From Microvirga lenta (GTDB lineage Bacteria; Pseudomonadota; Alphaproteobacteria; Rhizobiales; Beijerinckiaceae): a stretch of DNA of 64,000 nucleotides. Below, piece by piece: positions 9,451 through 18,254 of the stretch. A program made the translations under genes and the position numbers. Under the pieces are notes generated by a model. That model saw only the letters and a program-made list of their open reading frames with translations, was not told the origin of the DNA and made no database searches. Positions within the stretch are counted from its first letter, which is position 1. The number at the start of each line of letters is the position of its first letter. The stretch covers positions 186,001 through 250,000 of the forward strand of contig NZ_JAJBBR010000008.1 in NCBI RefSeq assembly GCF_020532555.1. Reading direction: 5' to 3'.

Positions 9451-10932
9451 TCATCCGAGCGCAGCGGAGGCTTCGCGGACCTTCACGGTCGCGGCGCTGA
9501 CGAGTTCCGCCGCGTGGGCGATCTCGTTCATGTTGCTGCTGATCGAGGACACGCTTCGCGATGCGCCCTGCATGTTCGAGGACATTTCCCGCGTGACGGC
9601 GGACTGCTCCTCGACGGCCGCCGAGATGGCGATGGAAATCTCGTTGATGCGCTGGACGGTCGACGTGATCGTTCCGATGGAGGAAATGACCTGTTGCGTC
9701 ACGTCCTGGGTCTGAGCGATCTGCCCGCCGATTTCCTCGGTGGCCTTCGCCGTCTGGGTAGCGAGGTTCTTGACCTCCGCGGCAACCACCGCGAAGCCAC
9801 GGCCGGCTTCGCCGGCCCGGGCCGCTTCGATGGTGGCGTTCAGCGCGAGAAGGTTGGTCTGCGAGGCGATGCTGTCGATGAGGGTGATGATCTCCCCGAT
9901 CTTCTGGGCGGATGCCGCCAGGCCGGATACGACGGCATTCGTCTCCCTCCCCTGCTCCACGGCCTGGGTGGAGATGGCAAGGGCCTGATTGACCTGCACG
10001 CCGATCTCGTCGACGGAGGCTGCGAGTTCCTCCGCGCCGGCCGCGACGGCCTGAACGCTCACGGATGTCTCGGTGGATGCCCTCGCAGCCCCTTCCGCCT
10101 GGGCCGTGACATCGGCGACGGCCTTCGTGATCCCGGTCAGTTCGGTTGCGATCGACCTCTGGATGTCGGCCCGCCGCATGCGCTCGTTCACCTGCGCCGT
10201 GACGTCGGTTGCGAACTTGATGACCTTGTAGGGATGCCCGGCCGCGTCGAAGACCGGATTGTAGGAGGCCTGAATCCAGACCTCCCTGCCGCCCTTGCCG
10301 ATGCGCCTGTATTCGGCGGCCTGGTACTCGCCGCGTCGGAGCCGCTCCCAGAAATCCCGGTATTCCTGGCTGCCTCGATGCGACGGCTCCACGAACATGC
10401 CGTGGTGCCTGCTCCGAACCTCCTCCAGGCGGTAGCCCATCGCGTCCAGGAAGTTCTGGTTGGCGGTCAGGATGTTTCCGTCGAGATCGAACTCGATGAC
10501 GGCCTGCGACCGGTTGATCGCCTGGATCTGGCCCTCGTACTCGACGGCCTGCAGCTTCTGCCGGGTGATATCGGTGGCGAACTTGATCACCTTGTAGGGC
10601 TTTCCGTTCCGGTCGAGGATGGGATTGTAGGAGGCCTGGATCCAGATCTCCCTTCCGCCCTTGCCGAACCGCCTGTACTCGGCCTTCTGGTATTCGCCCC
10701 GCTTGAGCGAAGCCCAGAACTCCCGGTATGCGGCGCTCCCCAGCTCTTGGGGATCGACGAACACGCCGTGGTGCTTGCCCTGGATCTCCTCCAGGCGGTA
10801 GCCCATCGCGTCCAGGAAGTTCTGGTTCGCATGGATGATGGTGCCATCGAGGCTGAACTCGATGATGGCCTGCGACCGGTTCAGGGCCTCAAGCTTTCCA
10901 GCCCCCTCGCGGCTGGATTGAAACACGAACAT
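9451..10932 (-). CDS. Soluble methyl-accepting chemotaxis protein with two PAS domains (BdlA/Aer-like)
   Basis: A 493-aa cytoplasmic receptor. Two PAS units occupy about residues 13-125 and 135-247; they are near copies of each other, each with [14 protein letters not shown] and a [24 protein letters not shown] core. A methyl-accepting signalling domain follows from about 260 to 485, with the hairpin tip at [26 protein letters not shown]. No membrane segment is present, so it should sense a cytosolic or redox cue, as BdlA and Aer-type receptors do. PAS ligand binding (FAD or haem) cannot be judged from sequence. No che genes are nearby. It is convergent with the GNAT gene. Confidence 0.92.
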   Translation of the reverse strand: MFVFQSSREGAGKLEALNRSQAIIEFSLDGTIIHANQNFLDAMGYRLEEIQGKHHGVFVDPQELGSAAYREFWASLKRGEYQKAEYRRFGKGGREIWIQASYNPILDRNGKPYKVIKFATDITRQKLQAVEYEGQIQAINRSQAVIEFDLDGNILTANQNFLDAMGYRLEEVRSRHHGMFVEPSHRGSQEYRDFWERLRRGEYQAAEYRRIGKGGREVWIQASYNPVFDAAGHPYKVIKFATDVTAQVNERMRRADIQRSIATELTGITKAVADVTAQAEGAARASTETSVSVQAVAAGAEELAASVDEIGVQVNQALAISTQAVEQGRETNAVVSGLAASAQKIGEIITLIDSIASQTNLLALNATIEAARAGEAGRGFAVVAAEVKNLATQTAKATEEIGGQIAQTQDVTQQVISSIGTITSTVQRINEISIAISAAVEEQSAVTREMSSNMQGASRSVSSISSNMNEIAHAAELVSAATVKVREASAALG

Positions 10933-11210
10933 TTACGACATCCCCTAGGGTTATTGTCTGTCGTGTCCTTTGCGCCAGGATTTCGGAAGGACCGAAGGAC
11001 ACCATGCTGCAGTCTCAGGACGTTCCGCGACTGAGCTGATCTCAAATTGGTCTTCAATTCTTAAGGCACCTTTAAAGCTTCAACCAATCGGCGGCCTCGC
11101 CGCGCCGAATGTTTTCCCGATTCTGCAAATCTCTCTTTGCACTTTCGCCGGACGCGCGCGCCGGCGACGCGCTCCTGGAAAGAGCAACCCTCGTCCGGAC
11201 CGAGGCGCCA
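10933..11210. other. Intergenic region upstream of the chemoreceptor gene
   Basis: About 280 nt without a supportable gene. It holds the leader of the divergently placed chemoreceptor gene. A relatively AT-rich stretch around 11037-11090 is a plausible promoter area, although no convincing -35/-10 pair could be fixed by eye. The right end is the terminator of the DUF2059 gene. Confidence 0.5.
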
Positions 11211-11237
11211 AAAAGAAAGGCCCGGTTACCCGGGCCC
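11211..11237 (-). terminator. Intrinsic terminator of the DUF2059 gene
   Basis: On the minus strand a 7-bp all-GC stem (plus-strand arms 11219-11225 and 11230-11236, tetraloop) is followed by TTTCTTTT. It lies 27 nt beyond the stop codon of the gene at 11264-11761 and ends the rpiA-side transcript. Confidence 0.85.
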
Positions 11238-11263
11238 TTCAAGAGACGCGCGCTGCAGCGTCC

Positions 11264-11761
11264 TCAGTTCAGCTGGTGGCCGCGCTTGCCCATTTCCGCG
11301 CGGGCGCGGATCATGATGTATTCCGACACGTTCTGGGTCCAGGTCGCGAGGTCGCGCACGATGTCGTCGAGGAGAAGCGGCTGCACCTCGACGTACTTCT
11401 TGCCGGCCGGGGTGTTGTAGAAGGCCGCCACTTCCTTGAGCTCCGCCTCGGTCATGCGGGCCGCGAAGGCGCGGGCGGCGTTGTCCACCATCTTCTGCTT
11501 GTGCTGCTCGACCTCCGGACGGAGGATCGCCACCACCTGCTCGAGGTCCTGCTTGATCTCCGGACGGGTCACGTTCATCTGCTGGAGCTGCGCGAGAAGC
11601 GGCTCCGTCATGGCGTCGAACGAGCGGGTCATGCCGGAATTGACGGCGACCTCGCGGGCGAGGGCGAGATGGCTGGCGCTCGGCTCCTGCGCGAAGACGG
11701 GGCTCGCCAGCATGAAGAGCGCGGCGGCGGTCGCGGCCAGGCGGGAAGCGTTACGGATCAT
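11264..11761 (-). CDS. DUF2059 domain periplasmic protein
   Basis: A 165-aa exported protein. The signal peptide is residues 1-24 (MIRNASRLAATAAALFMLAS, then PVFAQ). The mature part is helical and matches the DUF2059 pattern: a repeat-like N-terminal helix pair, then MVDNAARAFAARMTEAELKEVAAFYNTPAGKKY, which carries the hallmark FYNTPAGKK. The function of the family is unknown; periplasmic location is expected. Start ATG 11761 was chosen because the signal peptide begins there; the frame stays open upstream only as antisense noise over rpiA. It follows rpiA by 31 nt on the same strand and ends at a strong terminator, so both are probably one transcript. Confidence 0.88.
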   Translation of the reverse strand: MIRNASRLAATAAALFMLASPVFAQEPSASHLALAREVAVNSGMTRSFDAMTEPLLAQLQQMNVTRPEIKQDLEQVVAILRPEVEQHKQKMVDNAARAFAARMTEAELKEVAAFYNTPAGKKYVEVQPLLLDDIVRDLATWTQNVSEYIMIRARAEMGKRGHQLN

Positions 11762-11792
11762 TAGACTAGGCTCCAATCGCGAAAGATGCCGG

Positions 11793-12488
11793 TCAGACCT
11801 GACCGAGCTCGACAAGCCCCTCCCCGGTCGCGAGGATCGCTCCGGTGGCAAGGCCGAGGAAAAGACCGTGTTCGACGACGCCGGGAATGTTGTTGAGCGT
11901 CGAGGCGAGCACGTTCGGTTTTTCGATGCGTCCGAGATGCGCATCGAGGATGAAATGCCCGCCGTCCGTGACGTAGGGCGTTCCGTTTGCGGCATTCCTG
12001 AGGCGCAGCTCCCCACTCATGTCGAGGCTGTCCAGGAGCTTCCGGATCGCGGTTTCGGTGACCTTCAGGCCGAAGGGCACCACCTCGATCGGCAGCGGAA
12101 AGCGCCCGAGCGTCACCACGCGTTTCGAGCTGTCCGCGATGACGATCATGCGCCGGCTGGCGCTGGCGACGATCTTCTCGCGCAGATGCGCGCCGCCGCC
12201 GCCCTTGATGAGGCGCAGCTCCTCGTCGATCTCGTCAGCGCCGTCCACCGTGAGATCGAGCTCGGGCGTCTCGTCCAGGGTCGTCAGGGGAATCCCCTCG
12301 CGCTGGGCCTGCTCGCGCGTCGCCTCCGAGGTCGGCACGCCGACCACCGCGAGGCCGTCCCGAACCCGCTGCCCCAGGGCCGCGACGAAATGCTTCGCCG
12401 TCGATCCGGTGCCGAGACCGACCCTCATCCCGTCGGTGACGAGGGCGGCCGCCCGTTCGCCTGCTGCGCGCTTGAGATCGTCGCTCAC
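11793..12488 (-). CDS. rpiA: Ribose-5-phosphate isomerase A
   Basis: Interconverts ribose 5-phosphate and ribulose 5-phosphate in the pentose phosphate pathway. The 231-aa length is normal. Family motifs are all present: [11 protein letters not shown] near residue 24, TSEAT, the catalytic DGADEID around residue 81, [12 protein letters not shown] around residue 94, and a C-terminal [12 protein letters not shown]. The start at 12488 gives a typical [15 protein letters not shown]-terminus. It precedes the DUF2059 gene by 31 nt and follows a small secreted-protein gene by 114 nt on the same strand. A housekeeping gene with no unusual features. Confidence 0.96.
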   Translation of the reverse strand: MSDDLKRAAGERAAALVTDGMRVGLGTGSTAKHFVAALGQRVRDGLAVVGVPTSEATREQAQREGIPLTTLDETPELDLTVDGADEIDEELRLIKGGGGAHLREKIVASASRRMIVIADSSKRVVTLGRFPLPIEVVPFGLKVTETAIRKLLDSLDMSGELRLRNAANGTPYVTDGGHFILDAHLGRIEKPNVLASTLNNIPGVVEHGLFLGLATGAILATGEGLVELGQV

Positions 12489-12602
12489 GAAGTCCTCTCT
12501 GTTTGAATCGTTGCGGCGGGGCCGGTTCGCCCCGCTCTTACACGGAAGGGTGGATGGAAGAAAGAACGTTTCACCTCTGCGAAACGAGGGGGCCGGCGGC
12601 CC

Positions 12603-13055
12603 TCACGGACGCTGCGGCGAGGCCCCGGTGCCCGGACGCACGGACGGCGTCGCGGCGGATTCGGGGGTCGACACCGCCTTGGACGGGCTGGCCTGCGGGG
12701 TGCACACCACCCGCTCCTCGAACACGTAGCAGATGCTCATCTCGCCCGTCCGGTAGTTGACCCGGAAGACGCCGCCTTCCCGCTCGTGCCGGGAGGCGAC
12801 GAGACCGTATTCGCTGGGAGCCTGGGGCCCCGCGCCCTCCCCGCCCGTGAAGCAGAGCGTCACCCCAATCGTGCCTTCTTGCAGACCATACTGGCAGGAG
12901 CTGACCTCGCCGGTGATCCGGTCGATTCGGTAGATCCGGTTGAGATCGGTCTGCGGCGCGGGCACGAAATCATAAGGTGCGGCCACGGCCGGGAGGGACA
13001 GGCCCCCCAGCAGAACGGCCGCAGAAAGAAACGCTGCAGAATCAACGATCCGCAT
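12603..13055 (-). CDS. Hypothetical secreted protein, 150 aa
   Basis: Not assigned to a family. Residues 1-25 form a signal peptide (MRIVDSAAFLSAAVLLGGLS, then LPAVAAP). Two similar segments follow: RIDRITGEVSSCQYG and VNYRTGEMSICYVFEERVVC. Each has a (R/Y)xTGE(V/M)S(S/I)C core, which suggests a duplicated strand-turn unit with paired cysteines. The last 30 residues are Pro/Ser/Thr-rich and likely disordered. It is divergent from the phosphatase gene at 13147 and lies upstream of rpiA on the same strand. Confidence 0.7.
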   Translation of the reverse strand: MRIVDSAAFLSAAVLLGGLSLPAVAAPYDFVPAPQTDLNRIYRIDRITGEVSSCQYGLQEGTIGVTLCFTGGEGAGPQAPSEYGLVASRHEREGGVFRVNYRTGEMSICYVFEERVVCTPQASPSKAVSTPESAATPSVRPGTGASPQRP

Positions 13056-13146
13056 TCATCACTCCATCGGGTAAGAACGAATCAACCATAAACACCATAC
13101 CATCCCCAGGCTTGATTCCCTTGCCCGCAGCAGGTAGCCGACCTCC

Positions 13147-13836
13147 ATGCCCATTCATACCCCGCCCATCGCCGTCTTCGATCTCGACGGCACCCTCGCC
13201 GATACGGCCGGAGACCTCGTCGGCACCCTGAACGTGATCCTCGAACGGGAGGACCTGGCGCCCCTGCCCGTGGAACAGGCGCGCGACATGATCGGCGCCG
13301 GAGCGCGGGCTCTGATCGAGCGCGGCTTCCATGCCGCCGGCAAGGAGCTGACGCCCGACCATCTCGACGGGCTCTATCAGCAGTTCATGATTCATTATGG
13401 GGAGAATATCTGCGTCAAAACGCAGCTCTTCCCCGGCGTCCTGGGCGCTCTCGACCGCCTGGAGGAGGCCGGCTTCATCCTGGCGGTCTGCACGAACAAG
13501 GTGGAAGAGCACTCGGTGAAGCTCCTGGACGAGCTGGGCATCGGCCACCGCTTCGCGGCCAATTGCGGCCGGGACACCTTCCCGTACTTCAAGCCGGACC
13601 CGCGCCACCTGACCCTGACCATCGAGCGGGCCGGCGGCCATCCGGGCCGGGCCGTCATGGTGGGGGATTCGCGCACGGACATCGTGACGGCGCAGAATGC
13701 CCGCATCCCGGTGATCGCGGTGCCCTTCGGCTATACGGAGGTGCCCGTGCAGGAGTTGGGCCCCGACCTGGTCATCGAGCATTTCGACGAGCTCTTCGCC
13801 GCCGTCCACAACGTCATGAAGCCGATCGCGGCCTGA
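13147..13836 (+). CDS. gph: Phosphoglycolate phosphatase, HAD superfamily
   Basis: A 229-aa HAD hydrolase that most likely dephosphorylates 2-phosphoglycolate. The first HAD motif is FDLDGTLADT with nucleophile Asp12 and acid Asp14. A helical cap (about residues 20-85) follows, then motif II CTNKVEEHS, the lysine motif YFKPDPRH, and motif IV MVGDSRTDIVTAQNA. Cap type and length match Gph of proteobacteria, although related HAD enzymes are hard to separate by sequence alone. Start ATG 13147 is 91 nt from the divergent secreted-protein gene. A tRNA-Val gene lies convergently 73 nt downstream. Confidence 0.88.
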   Translation: MPIHTPPIAVFDLDGTLADTAGDLVGTLNVILEREDLAPLPVEQARDMIGAGARALIERGFHAAGKELTPDHLDGLYQQFMIHYGENICVKTQLFPGVLGALDRLEEAGFILAVCTNKVEEHSVKLLDELGIGHRFAANCGRDTFPYFKPDPRHLTLTIERAGGHPGRAVMVGDSRTDIVTAQNARIPVIAVPFGYTEVPVQELGPDLVIEHFDELFAAVHNVMKPIAA

Positions 13837-13856
13837 AAGGGCCGCGGCGCATCCCT

Positions 13857-13877
13857 CGTGTTCCGGGCCGGAACACG
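13857..13877. terminator. Hairpin between gph and tRNA-Val, possible bidirectional terminator
   Basis: An 8-bp perfect stem (13857-13864 with 13870-13877, 5-nt loop) lies between two convergent genes. Neither side has a clear T-run, so termination strength is uncertain; Rho-independent activity is only possible. Confidence 0.35.
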
Positions 13878-13909
13878 AATATGTGAAGCTTGAGCTGTCA
13901 GGAAGGAAA

Positions 13910-13984
13910 TGGTGGGCGCGACAGGGATTGAACCTGTGACCCTTCGCGTGTGAAGCGAATGCTCTCCCGCTGAGCTACGCGCCC
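13910..13984 (-). tRNA. tRNA-Val (anticodon CAC)
   Basis: On the minus strand the sequence folds into a full cloverleaf. The acceptor stem is GGGCGCG/CGCGCCC, the D arm GCTC...GAGC, and the anticodon stem TTCGC/GCGAA encloses loop TTCACAC, giving anticodon CAC (codon GUG). The T arm ACAGG/CCTGT has loop TTCAATC. Discriminator A is followed by an encoded CCA (13910-13912). Confidence 0.97.
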
Positions 13985-14233
13985 TGACAAGGGCCTTCTA
14001 GTGTCCTTAAACCCCTGGCGTCAAGCCAAAGAATCCGAAATCGACGCGACAAATTTTTCCGGCTCCGAATTGTGGCAGCGCGGCTTTAACCGCTCGCTTA
14101 CGACGTGGCGAAAATAAGGCAGTCGGAGCCTAGGATTCTATTACAGAATCCTGATAGGGATTGGATCCGAAACGCGGCTGTTGCGTTTAGCACCTACAAA
14201 ACCTGCACCAAACTTGATGATTTCGAGGCAATA

Positions 14234-14818
14234 ATGGGACGCACTCACGCTGCCCTCTCCGGGCTTGCTTGCGCCTTCGCCGTCCTGGCGACGCCGGCTT
14301 ACGCCATCACCGCGATCGATCCGCTCACCCGCCAGCCCCTCTACAGCACCGATGAATCGCTGGAAGCCCAGGCTGCGCCGGTCCCGCGGCAGGTCGTATC
14401 GTTCAACGGCCGCTATGCGCCGGGCACCATCGTGGTCTCCACCAGCGAGCGGCGCCTCTACTACGTGCTCGGCAACGGACAGGCGATCCAGTACGGCGTC
14501 GGCGTGGGCCGTCCCGGCTTCACCTGGTCGGGCTCCCATTCCATCACCATGAAGCGCGAATGGCCGGATTGGCGTCCGCCGGCGGCCATGCTCAAGCGCC
14601 GTCCCGACCTGCCCCGCCACATGGAAGGCGGCCCGGACAACCCGCTCGGCGCCCGCGCGCTCTATATCGGCAGCACGATCTACCGCATCCACGGCTCGAA
14701 CGAGCCCGAGACCATCGGCGAGGCGGTGTCCTCCGGCTGCATCCGCATGACCAACGAGGACGTGATCGACCTCTACAACCGGGCCAAGGTCGGCTCCCGG
14801 GTCATCGTCCAGCGCTGA
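14234..14818 (+). CDS. L,D-transpeptidase (YkuD domain)
   Basis: A 194-aa periplasmic enzyme that forms 3-3 peptidoglycan cross-links or anchors proteins to peptidoglycan. The signal peptide is residues 1-24 (ending TPAYA). The YkuD domain spans about 64-193 and contains the catalytic signature HGSNEP...SSGCIRM, with His153 and Cys169. The stretch WPDWRPPAAML is common in rhizobial ErfK/YbiS-like enzymes. Start ATG 14234 was chosen because the signal peptide begins there. A palindromic intergenic repeat lies just downstream. Confidence 0.93.
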   Translation: MGRTHAALSGLACAFAVLATPAYAITAIDPLTRQPLYSTDESLEAQAAPVPRQVVSFNGRYAPGTIVVSTSERRLYYVLGNGQAIQYGVGVGRPGFTWSGSHSITMKREWPDWRPPAAMLKRRPDLPRHMEGGPDNPLGARALYIGSTIYRIHGSNEPETIGEAVSSGCIRMTNEDVIDLYNRAKVGSRVIVQR

Positions 14819-14835
14819 GTTCGCAATCCACCACG

Positions 14836-14978
14836 GTCATTCCGGGGCGAGCGTAGCGAGAGCCCGGAACCCATAGTCGCTGACGGTGAAGGAACAGGGC
14901 GGCGAACGTTCGTCCCGATTCTCTGCGTTCGGGCGGTTTATGGGTTCCGGGCTCCGCCTTTGGCGGCCCCGGAATGAC
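14836..14978. repeat. Palindromic intergenic repeat element (about 143 bp)
   Basis: The outer 13-bp inverted repeats (14836-14848 and 14966-14978, GTCATTCCGGGGC type) and inner 16-bp inverted repeats (14860-14875 and 14939-14954) frame a short unique core. The element could fold as one long cruciform or RNA hairpin. Its sequence type resembles the dispersed GTCATTCCGGGG-flanked repeats of Hyphomicrobiales genomes. It lies between the convergent transpeptidase and DUF971 genes and encodes nothing. Confidence 0.85.
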
Positions 14979-14982
14979 AACG

Positions 14983-15345
14983 TCACCGCCGATCCCGCGA
15001 CAGCCCCTTCGCCGCGAGTTCGTCGAGATAGGCCTGCCACCGCTCGGCCTGCTCGCTTCCGAGCCTGTAGAGATAGTCCCAGCCGTAGATCCCCGTATCG
15101 TGCATGTCGTCGAAGACGAGCTTCACGGCGTAATTGCCGATGGGCTCGACGCCGATGATCTCCACGTTGCGCTTGCCGGGCACGGTCTTGCGTTCGGACG
15201 GGCCGTGCCCCTGGACTTCCGCCGAGGGGCTCGTCACTCTCAGATACTCCGCCGGGAGATCGAAGCCGGCGCCGTCGTCGAAGGCGATGCGCAAGGACCG
15301 TTTGTCCCTGGCGAGGCGGAGTTCGGTGGGCCAGCGCTCGGACAT
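14983..15345 (-). CDS. DUF971 domain protein (gamma-butyrobetaine-hydroxylase-like N-terminal domain)
   Basis: A 120-aa single-domain protein. It fits the DUF971/GBBH-like N-terminal family: W-P-T-E-L-R near the start, then [14 protein letters not shown], a middle [20 protein letters not shown], and the closing [15 protein letters not shown], which is the most conserved part. These small proteins are often found near moaA or Fe-S assembly genes and may bind iron or an Fe-S cluster; here it is divergent from moaA. Start ATG 15345 gives the normal family length; the frame upstream is open but non-homologous. Confidence 0.88.
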   Translation of the reverse strand: MSERWPTELRLARDKRSLRIAFDDGAGFDLPAEYLRVTSPSAEVQGHGPSERKTVPGKRNVEIIGVEPIGNYAVKLVFDDMHDTGIYGWDYLYRLGSEQAERWQAYLDELAAKGLSRDRR

Positions 15346-15433
15346 GGTGGGAGACCCCTTCCTGTTTCGTGATTTGACGCTAGCTGCGCGAGAACTACCT
15401 TTAAGGCAAGCTCCGGCCGCGACAACGACAAGG

Positions 15434-16480
15434 ATGAGCCCACGAATGCGGGGAACCCCGATCCCGATGCCTCCCGGTTCCGACCGCGCCCTGCTCGACC
15501 CGTTCGGCCGGGCGATCACGTATCTGCGCGTCTCGGTGACGGATCGCTGCGATTTCCGCTGCGTCTATTGCATGTCCGAGGACATGGCGTTCCTGCCCAA
15601 GCGCGACCTTCTCACGCTGGAGGAGCTGGACCGCATCTGCTCCACCTTCGTCCGCCAGGGGGTGCGCAAGCTGCGGATCACCGGCGGCGAGCCGCTGGTG
15701 CGCCGGGACATCATGTCCCTGTTCCGCTCGCTCTCCCGCCATCTCGCCTCGGGAGCGCTCGACGAGCTCACCGTGACGACGAACGGCTCGCAGCTCGCGC
15801 GCCATGCGCAGGAGCTCGCGGCCTGCGGCGTCAAGCGGATCAACGTGTCCATCGACACGCTCGACGCCGACAAGTTCCGCCGCATCACCCGCTGGGGCGA
15901 CCTGTCCAAGGTCATGGCCGGGCTCGACGCCGCGCAGGCCGCGGGGCTGAAGGTCAAGATCAACACGGTCGCGCTCAAGGGCGTGAACGAGGACGAGATC
16001 GAGACGCTCATCGAATGGGCCCATGGGCGCGGCATGGACCTCACCCTCATCGAGGTGATGCCCCTGGGCGAGATCGAGGAGCAGCGCATCGACCAGTTCC
16101 TGCCGCTCTCGACCGTCCGCGCGCGCCTTGCCGCCCGCTACACCCTCGACGACCTGGCCGAGCGCACGGGGGGACCCGCGCGCTACGTCCGCATCCGCGA
16201 GACGGGCGGCAAGCTCGGTTTCATCACGCCGATGACCCACAATTTCTGCGAAAGCTGCAACCGCGTGCGGCTGACCTGCACGGGCCAGCTCTTCATGTGC
16301 CTCGGACAGGAGGACGCCGCCGACCTGCGCGCGCCGGTGCGGGCCTCGGAGGACGACGCAGCCCTCGAACGGGCCATCGTCGACGCCATCGCCCGCAAGC
16401 CGAAGGGCCACGACTTCATCATCGACCGGCGCCATTCCCGCCCCGCGGTCGGCCGCCACATGAGCATGACGGGCGGCTAG
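15434..16480 (+). CDS. moaA: GTP 3',8-cyclase MoaA, molybdenum cofactor biosynthesis
   Basis: Radical-SAM enzyme that catalyses the first step of molybdopterin synthesis, converting GTP to 3',8-cyclo-GTP. The 348-aa protein has the N-terminal cluster motif CxxxCxxC (Cys39, Cys43, Cys46 in [10 protein letters not shown]). Other features are GGEPLVRRD, the VSIDTLD strand, and a C-terminal second cluster set ([14 protein letters not shown] and a later Cys). It ends in the Gly-Gly pair needed for activity. ATG 15434 is taken, but ATG 15446 has AAGGA upstream and is equally possible. Its product would serve the xanthine dehydrogenase encoded at 37.8-42.6 kb. Confidence 0.95.
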   Translation: MSPRMRGTPIPMPPGSDRALLDPFGRAITYLRVSVTDRCDFRCVYCMSEDMAFLPKRDLLTLEELDRICSTFVRQGVRKLRITGGEPLVRRDIMSLFRSLSRHLASGALDELTVTTNGSQLARHAQELAACGVKRINVSIDTLDADKFRRITRWGDLSKVMAGLDAAQAAGLKVKINTVALKGVNEDEIETLIEWAHGRGMDLTLIEVMPLGEIEEQRIDQFLPLSTVRARLAARYTLDDLAERTGGPARYVRIRETGGKLGFITPMTHNFCESCNRVRLTCTGQLFMCLGQEDAADLRAPVRASEDDAALERAIVDAIARKPKGHDFIIDRRHSRPAVGRHMSMTGG

Positions 16481-16545
16481 GGCCTCCGCGTTCAGGTGAA
16501 CCAAAGGCGCCCCTCCTCGATTGAGAAGCGAGACGGAGGGTCGCC

Positions 16546-17307
16546 ATGATGAAATCGCCTTGGACGCGCTGGGGAATCGTGCTGGGCTTCGCCCTCGGCG
16601 GCTTCTTCGACGGAATCCTGCTCCATCAGATCCTGCAATGGCACCACCTGCTGAGCCTCGTGCCCGGCATCGACGACCTGCGCCTGCAGGTGCTCTGGGA
16701 TGGCTATTTCCACGCCCTCATGTATGTGATCGCGGCCCTGGGGCTGTGGGGCCTCTGGCGGGCTCACAGGAGTGCCGAGGAAGACTGGGGCTCCCGGCTC
16801 CTGGGCGCGCTCGCGGTCGGCTTCGGCACCTGGCACGTCGTCGACAGCATCCTGTCGCACTGGGTGCTCGGCATCCACCGCATCAGGCTCGACAGCCCCG
16901 ATCCGCTCCTGTGGGACCTGATCTGGTTCGGAGCCTTCGGCCTCGTTCCCCTCGCCGCCGGCTGGCTGCTCCTGCGGCGCGAGCGTCCCTGGATGGAGCG
17001 GTCCGGCGCCTCCACCATCTTTGTCCTCCTCCTCGGTGCGCTGACCGCGGGCGCGGGCGCCTGGGCCCTGCGGCCTCCCGGCGACCAGCCGTATACGACC
17101 GTGGTCTTCCGGCCGGGCTACGGGCCGGGACAGGTGTTCTCGGCCCTCGCCGCCGCGGATGCGCGGCTCGTCTGGTCAGACCCGGCCATGGGCGTCGTCG
17201 TGGTCAGCGTCGCGCCCGAGCGCCGGTGGAGCTTCTACGGCCGCGGGGCGCTTCTCGTGAGCGGCTCGGGCCTGCCGGCCGGCTGCTTCGACTGGAGCAG
17301 GGTCTAG
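16546..17307 (+). CDS. DUF2243 family membrane protein
   Basis: A 253-aa inner-membrane protein. The N-terminal two-thirds show about four or five hydrophobic helices and the DUF2243 hallmarks: GGFFDGILLHQILQWHHLLS near residue 18, a YFHALMYVIAALGLWGLWR helix, and WHVVDSILSHWVLGIHRIR. The conserved histidines in helices suggest a metal or haem link, but the family function is unknown. Residues 175-253 form an extra C-terminal region (RPGYGPGQVFSALAAADARL) with a closing cysteine; this tail is not part of the usual family core. An AGGGTCGCC segment precedes the ATG. It stands alone between moaA and a solute-binding-protein gene. Confidence 0.82.
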   Translation: MMKSPWTRWGIVLGFALGGFFDGILLHQILQWHHLLSLVPGIDDLRLQVLWDGYFHALMYVIAALGLWGLWRAHRSAEEDWGSRLLGALAVGFGTWHVVDSILSHWVLGIHRIRLDSPDPLLWDLIWFGAFGLVPLAAGWLLLRRERPWMERSGASTIFVLLLGALTAGAGAWALRPPGDQPYTTVVFRPGYGPGQVFSALAAADARLVWSDPAMGVVVVSVAPERRWSFYGRGALLVSGSGLPAGCFDWSRV

Positions 17308-17411
17308 AGCCCCAAAGCCTCGAAGGCAGCGCCAAAGTCACTCAGGCGCGCCTCGATTGACTGTTGCCGCCAATAGGGGAATATCGCGCCGGATATTGGG
17401 GCGGGCTGATC

Positions 17412-18194
17412 GTGAACCTTTTGAATTTCGGGCGAAAACTGGCGCTGGTCGCGCTTGCCGCCGTCCTGGGCGCGGGCCCTCCCGCCATGGCGCAGGACAG
17501 GCCGGTGATCCGCGTCGCCGTCGAGGGCGCCTATCCGCCCTTCAACTACATCGAGAACAACGAGCTCCAGGGCTTCGAGGTCGATCTGCTCAAGGCCCTG
17601 TGCGAGGTCATGAAGGTGCTGTGCGTGCCGGTGGCCCATCAATGGGACGGCATCGTCCGCGGACTGCTCAATCGCGAGTACGACGCGATCATGTCGTCGC
17701 TGGAGATCAACGAGCGGCGCAAGAAGCGGATCGCCTTCTCGATCCCCTATTACCGCATCCCGGCCATCTTCATCGGCCCCAAGGAGACCCCGGCCGGACA
17801 GGTCTCCCCCGAGGCGCTGGCGGGCAAGAAGATCGGCACCGCCGACCGGAGCGACCACGAGACCTATCTCAAGGAGTTCTACCGGGAATCCGAGATCGAG
17901 CTCTACGGCAAGACCGACGAGGCCAATCTGGACCTGCTCGTCGGGCGGCTGGACGCGGTGTTCGGCGACAAGCGCTTCCTCACCAGGTTCCTGGAATCGC
18001 GGGAAGGCAGCTGCTGCCATGTCCTGGGAGACGCGCCCGCCAATCCGGCCTACCGGCATCAATCCTACGGCATCGGGCTGCGCCAGGAGGACACGGCGCT
18101 CAAGGCGCAGTTCGACAGCGCCATCGCGCAGGTCATGGCGGACGGCACCTACGACCGGATCCGCGCCAAGTATTTTCCCTTCGACATCAAGTAG
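17412..18194 (+). CDS. Periplasmic amino-acid-type solute-binding protein (SBP_bac_3)
   Basis: A 260-aa exported family 3 solute-binding protein. GTG 17412 is preferred because it places a normal signal peptide at the N-terminus (NFGRKLALVALAAVLG, cleaved after MAQ). The mature protein opens with VIRVAVEGAYPPFNYIE and FEVDLLKALCEVM, the family signature, and later has DAIMSSLEINERRKKRIAFSIPYY. Relatives bind Lys/Arg/Orn, His or Gln. No ABC permease or ATPase genes are adjacent, so it is an orphan that must pair with a transporter elsewhere or act as a sensor input. Three added cysteines (LCEVMKVLC, GSCC) may form disulphides. Confidence 0.88.
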   Translation: MNLLNFGRKLALVALAAVLGAGPPAMAQDRPVIRVAVEGAYPPFNYIENNELQGFEVDLLKALCEVMKVLCVPVAHQWDGIVRGLLNREYDAIMSSLEINERRKKRIAFSIPYYRIPAIFIGPKETPAGQVSPEALAGKKIGTADRSDHETYLKEFYRESEIELYGKTDEANLDLLVGRLDAVFGDKRFLTRFLESREGSCCHVLGDAPANPAYRHQSYGIGLRQEDTALKAQFDSAIAQVMADGTYDRIRAKYFPFDIK

Positions 18195-18254
18195 CGGCGT
18201 TTGACCGCAGCGCCGCCGCTCCATAAAAACACGGTGACGAAACGGGAGCAGACG

